The notes under the pieces are model-generated. The model was not told where the DNA came from. It saw only the letters and a program-made list of their open reading frames with translations, and ran no database searches. Positions 1-6,457 of a stretch of 6,834 nt of DNA are shown here, one piece after another. Source of the DNA: Candidatus Aminicenantota bacterium (GTDB lineage Bacteria; Acidobacteriota; Aminicenantia; Aminicenantales; Aminicenantaceae); assembly GCA_016926925.1 (NCBI GenBank), contig JAFGNQ010000249.1, forward strand, positions 1 to 6,834, written 5' to 3'. Position 1 is the first letter of the stretch. Each line of letters starts with the position of its first letter. The position numbers and the translations under genes were made by a program.

Positions 1-1815
1 GAATACTACGGGAAACTCCAAACCTTTAGCCTTATGAACTGTAAGGATGTTGACCGCCTCCTCTTCCAATTCGGCCTCGGCCGAAGCAGGATTGTCACCC
101 ACTTGCTGCAGCAGATCGAGATGATGGACAAAGGAATAGACTGAATCGTCACTGCTCAAATCAGAAAAATTCCGGACTTTATCGAAGAAGAGCCTGATAT
201 TTTTGATCTTCAGCTCTCCCGAAAGCCCGCCTTCTTCCGTCAGCGATTTGAGAATGCCGGACCTCTCGAGGAATGCGTAAAGCACTCGTCCCGCATTCTG
301 AGAACCGGCCAGCTGGATAAAATAGAGCAGATCCTGAAAAATCTTTTTTACTTTTGTCTCATTCGCAGCCGATAGGGTGAAGGAATGATTCCCGTCATTA
401 ACCAAACGCAAGACCTGGTGCAGTGAAAGATGTTTTTTCTGCGCATAATTCGAAAGCTGGGTGAGGTCGTAGGGATCAACTTTATAGGCATCGGAGAGGG
501 CAAGATGAAAGAGGCTCCGACTGTCCTCAAAGTCCGTAAGGGCTCGTAGAAAAGACACAAGAAGCTTCACTTCCTGTTGAGCATAGAGTCCGCGACTTCC
601 CGAAAAGCGGTAGGGAATCTCTTTCATGTTCAAAGCCCGAAGGAAGGGATCTGCATCGGCGTTCCTCCGGACCAAAACAGCTATATCGCTGTACTTGTAT
701 CCTTCCTTGACGCTTTCCAGTATGAGTTCAGCCGTTTTATCGGCTTCGTGAGAGAGGGTATCGAATTGAAGAAGGTGAATGCATTTTTCATCGGATTCGA
801 TGGTCGATTTGAGCCTCTTGTCGATATTCTCTCGGACCTCCAGCCGGTCCGGATTGTTCTTCTGTATCAACTGGTATGCGCTATCAAGAATATCCTGAGT
901 GGAACGGTAATTCAAAGCCAAAACCACCTTTTTCGCATCCGGGTAGACTTTGCGAAAACTCTGGATATTGCTCAAAGATGCGCCGCGAAAACGGAAAATG
1001 CTCTGATCGTCATCTCCCACCACGGTCAGATTCCGGTTTGCCGCCAGGAGTTTGAGCAGTTCAAACTGGATGTAGTTCGTATCCTGGAACTCATCGACGA
1101 GAATATACTTGTATTTTTCCTGAAACTCACGCAGAACAGAAGGGCGCTTCCTAAAGAGATCGACAACTAAAACGACCTGATCCTCAAAATCGATTTTTCC
1201 CTCATCCTCCAGCAGCTTCTGGTACTTTTGGTACACCAATCCCATTTCAAGATGTTTTTCCGCAATCTCCAGCTCGGCAGGATCTGCTGCCTGTTTCATA
1301 CGTTTTTTGGCATACTCAATATAGACGCCGGGTTTTATGTCTTCCTGTTTCAGCCTCTTTATCGCAGATAGTATCTCCTGGATGTGCTTTGTAGGCGAGC
1401 TCAGAGGCCGGTAGTATTTCAGCTGAAACCGAAAAAGATTCTCCCGGAAAAAGATGGCCTGCTCGACTTCATCTAAAAGTTTAAAATCCAGAAAATATCC
1501 CAACTCATGGATGTAGTTTCGCAGCACTCTCTCGCCGAAGGAATTAAAGGTGCTGATTTCGACAAAGGAATAACTGTAGGGAATCAACAGATCGACACGC
1601 TCCTCCATCTCGCTGGCGGCTTTTTCTGTGAAGGTGACAGCTAAAATTTCCTCAGGCTTGGCTGCTTTGGAGGCAATCAAGTAAGCTATACGCTGAGTGA
1701 TGACTTTTGTCTTACCCGTCCCTGCTCCGGCGATAATAAGGAGCGGACCATCTCCGTGGACTACGGCTTCTCGCTGCTGATCGTTCAGTCCACTCAACAA
1801 ATCTGGATTATTCAT
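1..1815 (-). CDS. UvrD/PcrA/Rep-type superfamily 1A DNA helicase (3' end cut by window)
   Basis: The frame is open for 605 codons from an ATG at 1815 to the window edge. It encodes an ATP-dependent 3'-5' DNA helicase of the UvrD/PcrA/Rep family, which unwinds DNA in repair and replication restart. The motifs appear in order: Q-motif LNDQQREAV (about 10-18), Walker A AGAGTGKT (29-36), motif Ia LAVTFTEKAA (58-67), motif Ib STFNSFGERVL (88-98), motif II VDEFQD (240-245), motif III VVGDDDQSIFRFRGA (265-279), motif IV LNYRS (301-305), DIAVLVRRN (377-385), and motif V TVHKAKGLEFPVVF (592-605). Motif VI (VALTRA-like) and the C-terminus lie outside the window. Residues about 105-190 would be subdomain 1B and about 385-550 subdomain 2B. 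The start is favoured because the Q-motif begins ten residues in. The only Shine-Dalgarno candidate, GGAG, is 14 nt upstream, which is too far to be ideal. The start codon lies inside a duplicated 45-bp segment. The UvrD, PcrA and Rep subtypes cannot be separated without the C-terminus. Confidence 0.96.
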   Translation of the reverse strand, partial: MNNPDLLSGLNDQQREAVVHGDGPLLIIAGAGTGKTKVITQRIAYLIASKAAKPEEILAVTFTEKAASEMEERVDLLIPYSYSFVEISTFNSFGERVLRNYIHELGYFLDFKLLDEVEQAIFFRENLFRFQLKYYRPLSSPTKHIQEILSAIKRLKQEDIKPGVYIEYAKKRMKQAADPAELEIAEKHLEMGLVYQKYQKLLEDEGKIDFEDQVVLVVDLFRKRPSVLREFQEKYKYILVDEFQDTNYIQFELLKLLAANRNLTVVGDDDQSIFRFRGASLSNIQSFRKVYPDAKKVVLALNYRSTQDILDSAYQLIQKNNPDRLEVRENIDKRLKSTIESDEKCIHLLQFDTLSHEADKTAELILESVKEGYKYSDIAVLVRRNADADPFLRALNMKEIPYRFSGSRGLYAQQEVKLLVSFLRALTDFEDSRSLFHLALSDAYKVDPYDLTQLSNYAQKKHLSLHQVLRLVNDGNHSFTLSAANETKVKKIFQDLLYFIQLAGSQNAGRVLYAFLERSGILKSLTEEGGLSGELKIKNIRLFFDKVRNFSDLSSDDSVYSFVHHLDLLQQVGDNPASAEAELEEEAVNILTVHKAKGLEFPVVF

Positions 1816-1845
1816 AAAAATTGCCGATGCTCCGATCTCAAAAAA
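1801..1845. repeat. 45-bp direct repeat, copy A (contains helicase start)
   Basis: This copy matches 1997-2041 at 44 of 45 positions; the only difference is T1821 against C2017. On the minus strand it holds about 30 nt of leader, including GGAG at 1833-1830, then the helicase ATG (1815-1813) and codons 2-5 (NNPD). Similarity stops at both ends: 1795-1800 and 1991-1996 differ, and so do the bases after 1845 and 2041. Confidence 0.93.
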
Positions 1846-1859
1846 TTAAAATTCTTATT

Positions 1860-1990
1860 ATCGGCAGTTTTTACCTATGGCGAGTCGATCTTACCGCATC
1901 GGCTTCGTTGCAGCCCATTCACGGTAGTCCACTACAGCTTCATGGGCCGCTGCCTTGCCGCTACGGCAAGCTTGACTCGTGAATAATCCA
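1860..1990. repeat. Split inverted copy of the direct-repeat core (1860-1873 and 1980-1990)
   Basis: ATCGGCAGTTTTTA at 1860-1873 is the exact reverse complement of 2011-2024, and has one mismatch to 1815-1828. TGAATAATCCA at 1980-1990 is the exact reverse complement of 2000-2010 and of 1804-1814. Joined end to end, the two pieces give an uninterrupted 25-bp inverted copy of the repeat core, with the join inside the start-codon triplet. The 106 bp at 1874-1979 separate them without loss of a base from the 25-bp unit. The pieces at 1980-1990 and 2000-2010 also form an 11-bp hairpin with a 9-nt loop. Confidence 0.85.
1881..1979. repeat. Imperfect palindrome of about 99 nt (possible small interspersed element)
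   Basis: The outer arms are CGAGTC (1881-1886) and GACTCG (1974-1979). The centre is GTAG-TCCA-CTAC at 1924-1935, and both share a midpoint near 1930. Between them the arms match partly: CCCAT (1913-1917) lies roughly opposite ATGGG (1942-1946), and ACCGCATCGGC (1893-1903) faces 1957-1967 with 8 of 11 positions complementary. The right arm contains its own perfect hairpin, CTTGCCG-CTA-CGGCAAG (1954-1970). No convincing ORF and no T-run follow it on either strand. The arrangement resembles REP- or MITE-like non-coding palindromic elements. I cannot tell from one copy whether it is repeated in this genome. Confidence 0.6.
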
Positions 1991-2011
1991 CCTCTTATCT
2001 GGATTATTCAT
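1961..2011 (-). other. Upstream duplicate start with 16-codon reading frame ahead of the helicase
   Basis: Copy B of the direct repeat carries the same leader and ATG as the helicase. From ATG at 2011 it reads MNNPD, identical to the helicase N-terminus, then KRWIIHESSLP and TAG at 1963-1961, inside the palindrome. If the helicase mRNA begins upstream of 2041, ribosomes meet this start about 196 nt before the true one. It is most simply a truncated relic of the duplicated gene start. A role as a leader ORF is possible but unsupported by anything beyond the arrangement. Confidence 0.35.
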
Positions 2012-2041
2012 AAAAACTGCCGATGCTCCGATCTCAAAAAA
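1997..2041. repeat. 45-bp direct repeat, copy B
   Basis: This is the second copy of the segment at 1801-1845 (44 of 45 identical), in the same orientation and 196 bp further right. It lies upstream of the helicase on that gene's strand. Its C2017 makes 2011-2024 perfectly complementary to 1860-1873, whereas copy A has one mismatch there. It therefore pairs better with the inverted piece than copy A does. Confidence 0.93.
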
Positions 2042-2083
2042 CTTTAACCGGGGAAAATAGATTTCCGATAGTCGGATTTAACT

Positions 2084-2386
2084 CTACCGGAAAATGATGA
2101 CCAGCTCGTCCGGCTTCATCAGCCAGAGCTTCTCCCGGGCTCTCTTTTCCACTGCCGAAGGATTGCTCATAAGCTCTTGAATGTCCCTTTCAAGCTTCTG
2201 CTTCTTCTCAAGAAGGATCGATTTTTCTTGAGCCAGGGCATCACATTTTTTCTGGGTTTGATAGACTTCAATCAATCCCCTCTCTCCGAAAAACGATGCG
2301 ATGAAAAAGACAAGAAATAGGAAAGCAGCCCCTGAGATCAAGAGTTTATTCCTGATGGACATGGAAGGTTTCGTTTTTTGTCTCAT
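2084..2386 (-). CDS. ftsB: Septum formation initiator family protein (FtsB/DivIC-like)
   Basis: This is a 100-residue bitopic membrane protein of the FtsB/DivIC family. In known members this protein pairs with FtsL (and FtsQ/DivIB) in the divisome and helps activate septal peptidoglycan synthesis. It shows a short basic cytoplasmic N-terminus (MRQKTKPSMSIRNK) and one transmembrane helix at about 14-33. GERGL (34-38) follows, then a charged coiled coil at about 40-73. The C-terminal family signature is SNPSAVEKRAREKL (74-87) followed by KPDELVIIF (91-99), matching the usual 'dP..iE..AReeLg.vkpgE'. The length of about 100 residues is typical. Its ATG shares one base with the TAA of the phosphohexomutase (TAATG), and GGAG lies 11 nt upstream inside that gene, so translational coupling is likely. 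FtsB is often encoded beside eno; the neighbour here is different. FtsB and DivIC cannot be told apart by sequence of this length alone. Confidence 0.9.
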   Translation of the reverse strand: MRQKTKPSMSIRNKLLISGAAFLFLVFFIASFFGERGLIEVYQTQKKCDALAQEKSILLEKKQKLERDIQELMSNPSAVEKRAREKLWLMKPDELVIIFR

Positions 2387-3786
2387 TATGACAGCTTCTC
2401 CAGAGCCGATTTCAAGAGATGCCCCACCGCTTTCTTCGTTCCCGACTCTGCATAAAGGCGAATCAGGGGTTCCGTGCCGGAGAATCGGATCAAGATCCAG
2501 TCATCATCGCTGAAGTCCAACTTGATGCCATCAATTGTTTCACAGTTGATGACCTCTCTACCGTTCAGTTTCTTAGGGGGATTTCTTCTGAGCCTTCTCA
2601 GTTTCTTTTCCCTTGTCACCGTCAATGGGACATCCTTGTGTTTGGAGACTCTCTTTCCGTACTTCTTGAATAATTCCTCAGTCAAAACAGAGAGCGGTCT
2701 TCTTTGAGCTGCAATCATTTCAGCGACGAGAAGGCCGGCGACTATCCCATCCTTCTCCGGCAAATGGTCTTTCAAGACAATACAGGCGCTCTCTTCGCCG
2801 CCGAATATGATCGCCCCTTCCAAGTAAAGCTCGGCCAAATATTTAAATCCTACAGACGTCTTGAAAAGCGGGAGTCCGTACTGCCGTGCAATCCTGTCAA
2901 TAAGGTGCGTTGTGGCAACAGATCGGGCAACTCCTCCATTCCAATTTTTCTGCTTGATGAGGTATTCCAACAAAAGCGACAGGACAAGGTTAGGATCGAT
3001 GAAACGGCTTTTATCGTCAACTATTCCAAAACGATCTCCGTCGCAGTCGGTTGCAATTCCCAAATTGCATTTTTTCACTTTGATCAGCTTCTTCAGCTCC
3101 GTTAAATTTTCCTCCGTGCAAGACGGATTGATACCGCCGAAATAGGGATCGATATAGCCGTGCAGCTCTTCAACGGGAATCCGATTCTCCTCCAGAATTC
3201 CATCCAGATATTCACGGCTCGTACCGTAGAGAGAATCGGTGGCAATTCTTAGTTTCGATTTTCGTATGAGATCAAAATCAATTTTTCCTTGAATGTAGGC
3301 AAGATAATCCTGTTGCAGATTAATCTTCTCGATAAAACCCGATTTGGGATAATAGGGACAAAAGGAAAAATCCTTCATCAAAAACTTGATCTCCTTCTCC
3401 AATTCATCGGTGACGTGGAGAGAGGCAGGCGCTCCTGTTCTCACGTTGAATTTCAAGCCGTTGTACTCCGGAGGATTGAAAGAAGCTGTGAAGTTAATTC
3501 CTCCGTGGGCTTTTCTCTTGATTACTTGGTAAGCGTGGGCTTGCGAAGGGGCATCCCGATCGGAAAGAAAAACGTGGAACTTGTTATGCGAAAGAATTTT
3601 GGCGGCTTCGAAGGCGAACCTTTCCGAAAGAAACCTCGTGTCATAGTTCACAAGAATGGAAATATGTTCATGGGGAAACTGTTTCTTCAAGTAATTGGCT
3701 ATTGCCTGGACAACAATCCTGACATTCTGAAACGTGAATTCCTCCCCCATTATGGCTCGCCAGCCGGATGTACCAAACTTAATCAT
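2386..3786 (-). CDS. Alpha-D-phosphohexomutase (phosphoglucomutase/phosphomannomutase family)
   Basis: This 466-residue, probably cytosolic enzyme belongs to the family that interconverts hexose 1- and 6-phosphates through a phosphoserine and supplies sugar nucleotides for cell-surface polymers and glycogen. All four domains are present. The N-terminus is IKFGTSGWRA (2-11). The catalytic loop is TASFNPPEYNGLK (100-112), with Ser102 as the presumed phosphoserine and Lys112 retained. The Mg-binding loop DCDGDR (247-252) supplies Asp247, 249 and 251. The sugar-specificity loop is GGEES (329-333), and the phosphate-binding loop is RFSGTEPLIRLYAES (434-448). Length is normal for the family. The residue after the catalytic Ser is Phe instead of the usual His, a real TTC codon. 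The start is fixed by the N-terminal motif, although no good Shine-Dalgarno sequence precedes it. It is the first gene of a minus-strand unit with ftsB. Substrate (glucose, mannose or glucosamine phosphate) cannot be decided; the glucosamine mutase GlmM is less likely because of the GGEES loop. Confidence 0.95.
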   Translation of the reverse strand: MIKFGTSGWRAIMGEEFTFQNVRIVVQAIANYLKKQFPHEHISILVNYDTRFLSERFAFEAAKILSHNKFHVFLSDRDAPSQAHAYQVIKRKAHGGINFTASFNPPEYNGLKFNVRTGAPASLHVTDELEKEIKFLMKDFSFCPYYPKSGFIEKINLQQDYLAYIQGKIDFDLIRKSKLRIATDSLYGTSREYLDGILEENRIPVEELHGYIDPYFGGINPSCTEENLTELKKLIKVKKCNLGIATDCDGDRFGIVDDKSRFIDPNLVLSLLLEYLIKQKNWNGGVARSVATTHLIDRIARQYGLPLFKTSVGFKYLAELYLEGAIIFGGEESACIVLKDHLPEKDGIVAGLLVAEMIAAQRRPLSVLTEELFKKYGKRVSKHKDVPLTVTREKKLRRLRRNPPKKLNGREVINCETIDGIKLDFSDDDWILIRFSGTEPLIRLYAESGTKKAVGHLLKSALEKLS

Positions 3787-3945
3787 ATTCTTTTGATCTC
3801 AAGTTAGCACAGAAAAATTGCAAATTCAACTCAAATTCGCTTATTGTCAGGAACATTCAGATTTTTTCCTGCTACGGGTCCTTGACAAAAATATGCTGAT
3901 TCCGAGATTCTTTTTTTAGAACGAATTCTTTATTATATAAATAAA
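3787..3945. promoter_or_regulatory. Divergent A/T-rich promoter region between phosphohexomutase and membrane protein
   Basis: These 159 bp lie between two divergent genes and must serve both. On the plus strand a consensus -35 TTGACA sits at 3882-3887, but the best partner 18 nt on is only GATTCT (3906-3911). A second -10-like tract, TATTATATAAATAAA (3931-3945), abuts the GTG start. CAAATTC occurs twice 11 bp apart (3821-3827 and 3832-3838), about one helical turn, and could be an operator or chance in A/T-rich DNA. No clear promoter for the minus strand is visible; TTGAGT/TTGAAT on that strand (about 3824-3835) lack a good -10. Confidence 0.45.
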
Positions 3946-6381
3946 GTGCAAAAGCCGAATTTCCGATTCTATGCGGGGATTTTCCTTGTCACAGCAGCCA
4001 CACTATGTCTGGAAATATCTCTCACCCGCTATTTCAGTATCGCACAAGAATACCACTTCGCTTTCTTTGTGGTCAGCATCGCATTTCTCGGCTATGGAGC
4101 GAGCGGCTCCTTCCTCATCGTATTCAAAAAACTGCGCCATGTCGATAGTGAAAAAATTCTATCCACCACTTCCCTTTTGTTCGCGCTTTCGGTCCTTTTG
4201 AGCTTTCTCTGTGTCAATGCCATATCCTTTGATTTCATAAGGCTCTCCTGGGATGTCTGGCAGATTCTCGATGTCCTTCTGTATTATATCTTGCTGAACA
4301 TCCCCTTTTTCTTCGCAGGGCTGACAATATCCACGGCGATTTCCAAAACACCGGCGTTTGTGAACGAAATATATTTCGCCGATCTTCTGGGAGCCGGAAC
4401 AGGCACTCTCTTAGCAGTCTTTATCTTTCTTCCCAAGGGAGATCGTGGGGTCATGCTTTTCATTTCTTTTCTGGCCCTGATAGCCTCAGCATTCTTCGGC
4501 TTCAAAAGAAAGAGTTTGTTCAAAGGAATCCTCGTGAGTCTCATGCTTGCCTGGACTGTGCTCTTCATTACAGCTCCGGAACGGCTCGGCTTCAGAATAT
4601 CTCCATTCAAAGGATTGCCACTGGCCCTCCAATACTCTGAGGCGGAAATCGTTCTTACGAAATGGAACAGCATTTCCCGATTGGATGTTCTCGACTCACC
4701 GGCTGTAAGGTTTGCCCCGGGTCTGAGTTTGACATACCAGGGAGAGCTGCCCCGCCAGCTTGGTCTTTCGATAGATGGAGGAGAATTGACAGCTGTAACA
4801 CGGTTTCGCGACAAGGATGATCCATCTCTTAAATTTCTTCCCTCCCTCCCTTCCTCGCTGCCTTACCGATGGGTGGAAAAACCAAGTGTACTTCTCATCG
4901 AGCCAAAGGGAGGTCTGGATGTGCTGGCAGCAGTCGCTAACGATGCCGGTCAAGTTAAAATCATCGAGAACAACCCTCTAATCACGGAGATTCTTCGTAA
5001 GGAATTGGCCTCCTTCACAGGAAATCTCTACAACTCCGGCTTTTTGTCGGTAGTCACAACAAACAGCAGGACTGCAATCCGGAAGGAAAAGGATCGCTAC
5101 GACTTAATCGTTCTCTCCCAGACGGATGTCCTGGGCTCATCTGGAACAGGACTTCACGGCTTCGGTGAAAAATACCTGTTCACAACAGAATCTTTCATAA
5201 ACACATTTCAAAGACTCTCCGATAAGGGAATCATCGGCATGACGCTTTATCTTCTGCCTCCGCCCCGACAAGAATTGAGGGTACTTTCCACATGGATCGC
5301 CGCTCTGGAAAGGCTGGGCAAAAATCCAAAATATCACATCTGCGCATTGAGGAGCTGGGGAACCCTCAGCTATTTCATCAAAAAAGAACCTTTTGCTGAT
5401 GGTGATATCCGGATTCTGAAAAATTTTGCCGAGAAGAATCTTTTTGATCTCGTCTACTACCCCGGCATCAAGCCGGAAGAAGCGAACAGGCACAACAAGT
5501 TCGCAACAGCTCTCTACTTCGACTACATCCGGAAACTCCTCTCCCCATCGGAAAGGACAGAGTTCATAGATAATTATCTCTTCCGAATATCTCCGGTCTC
5601 GGATGACCGCCCCTTTTTCAACAACGACTTCAAGATAAGCAACACCAAGGCGATATACGAATCACTCGGCCGGAAAATCCTTCCTTTTCTCCAAGGCGAG
5701 TTCATCGTGCTCCTGATTCTTATCCAGGCGTTCATTCTGGCATCCGTGATGATATTTCTACCTCTCCTCTCGTTAAAAAAAACAAGGATAGAAATGCGAG
5801 GCACTATATTGAATGTTTTTTTCTTTTTTAGCCTTATCGGGATGGGATTCATGTTTGTGGAAATCACTTTCATCCAGAAATTCATCCTTTTTCTCGGCCA
5901 TCCGCTCTATTCCCTATCCATCATCCTCTTCTCCCTTTTGTCTTCTTCCGGCCTCGGAAGCCTGCTGTCCAAACGTATGCTTCGGAAGAACGTGATTGTA
6001 AATTTGAAAAGGGTCCTGGTTGTGTGCGGCATTCTTATATTCATATCTCCCATTCTGTTTTCATTTCTCAGCAAACAGGCTGTGGGTTTCCCTTTTGTCA
6101 CAAGAGCTATTTTTGCGTTTATCTGTTTGTATCCAGTAGGCTTTTTTATGGGGTTTCCTTTTCCGGCGGGAATAAGGCTCCTGGAAGAAAAGGAAAAACG
6201 GCTTATCCCGTGGGCCTGGGCAACGAATGCCTTCTCCTCCGTGATCAATTCCGTTCTTGCTTTGCTCATCGCTTTTTGGGGAGGATACACCCTAGTGTTG
6301 GTTCTTGCCGGTTTTTGCTATCTGCTCACAATCCCCTTTCTCCATATGAGCTCTGCAGAGAAGTCCAAAACAACCGCCTAA
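3946..6381 (+). CDS. Multi-pass membrane protein with spermidine-synthase-like Rossmann domain
   Basis: This 811-residue protein has three parts. Residues 1-210 contain about seven hydrophobic helices (near 8-27, 38-60, 74-94, 106-130, 142-162, 167-185 and 193-210). Residues about 211-585 are soluble and resemble spermidine synthase/SAM-dependent methyltransferase folds. In that part a Rossmann strand and glycine loop, VLLIEPKGGLD (315-325), is followed by an acidic strand end IIENNPLI (339-346), then RYDLIVLSQTD (384-394), EKYLFTTESF (408-417), FDLVYYPGI (500-508) and a closing SDDRPFF (552-558). Residues 586-800 hold about six or seven further helices, including GFMFVEITFIQKFILFLGHPLYS (634-656). 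The layout matches large membrane-embedded spermidine synthase homologues found in many bacteria, whose reaction is not established. The glycine loop reads EPKGG where close relatives typically have GPGGG, so cofactor binding is uncertain. GTG at 3946 is the first standard start after an in-frame TGA at 3883, and no Shine-Dalgarno sequence precedes it. It is transcribed alone. True polyamine synthesis is unlikely. Confidence 0.88.
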   Translation: MQKPNFRFYAGIFLVTAATLCLEISLTRYFSIAQEYHFAFFVVSIAFLGYGASGSFLIVFKKLRHVDSEKILSTTSLLFALSVLLSFLCVNAISFDFIRLSWDVWQILDVLLYYILLNIPFFFAGLTISTAISKTPAFVNEIYFADLLGAGTGTLLAVFIFLPKGDRGVMLFISFLALIASAFFGFKRKSLFKGILVSLMLAWTVLFITAPERLGFRISPFKGLPLALQYSEAEIVLTKWNSISRLDVLDSPAVRFAPGLSLTYQGELPRQLGLSIDGGELTAVTRFRDKDDPSLKFLPSLPSSLPYRWVEKPSVLLIEPKGGLDVLAAVANDAGQVKIIENNPLITEILRKELASFTGNLYNSGFLSVVTTNSRTAIRKEKDRYDLIVLSQTDVLGSSGTGLHGFGEKYLFTTESFINTFQRLSDKGIIGMTLYLLPPPRQELRVLSTWIAALERLGKNPKYHICALRSWGTLSYFIKKEPFADGDIRILKNFAEKNLFDLVYYPGIKPEEANRHNKFATALYFDYIRKLLSPSERTEFIDNYLFRISPVSDDRPFFNNDFKISNTKAIYESLGRKILPFLQGEFIVLLILIQAFILASVMIFLPLLSLKKTRIEMRGTILNVFFFFSLIGMGFMFVEITFIQKFILFLGHPLYSLSIILFSLLSSSGLGSLLSKRMLRKNVIVNLKRVLVVCGILIFISPILFSFLSKQAVGFPFVTRAIFAFICLYPVGFFMGFPFPAGIRLLEEKEKRLIPWAWATNAFSSVINSVLALLIAFWGGYTLVLVLAGFCYLLTIPFLHMSSAEKSKTTA

Positions 6382-6457
6382 AAGCCCGACACTATTCTTG
6401 CTGTAGGTTCATCGTACAAACGGATACCCAGAATCGAAGCAAAAAGTCACGAAATAT

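Noticed and set aside
1..60. Helicase broken or truncated by a stop
   Set aside because: The frame is open through motif V to the first base of the window; the missing C-terminus is due to the window edge.
577..1170. A 197-codon open frame on the plus strand
   Set aside because: It is antisense to the helicase, whose conserved motifs occupy the opposite strand throughout. It has no recognisable domain and no own ribosome site.
1756..1986. A 76-codon plus-strand open frame across the repeats
   Set aside because: It begins antisense to the helicase Walker A region and runs through the palindrome; its peptide is composed of repeat sequence with no family resemblance.
1860..2024. tRNA or other known cloverleaf RNA
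   Set aside because: The three-armed fold is about 165 nt, with no T-arm, anticodon or CCA context, and I see no match to a riboswitch or ribozyme consensus that I know.
1801..2041. CRISPR array
   Set aside because: There are only two direct copies with a 151-bp gap that is itself palindromic. There is no regular spacer series and no cas gene.
2065..2090. Intrinsic terminator just after the ftsB-like gene (CCGGTAG paired with CTATCGG on the minus strand)
   Set aside because: The stem is only 7 bp with a G-T pair and a 12-nt loop, and is followed by AAATCTATTTTCC instead of a T-run.
2419..3807. Several plus-strand open frames of 70-172 codons
   Set aside because: All lie antisense to the phosphohexomutase, whose family motifs run end to end on the minus strand.
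4284..6290. Minus-strand open frames of 85-176 codons under the membrane protein
   Set aside because: They are antisense to a continuous 811-codon gene with coherent membrane helices and domain motifs.
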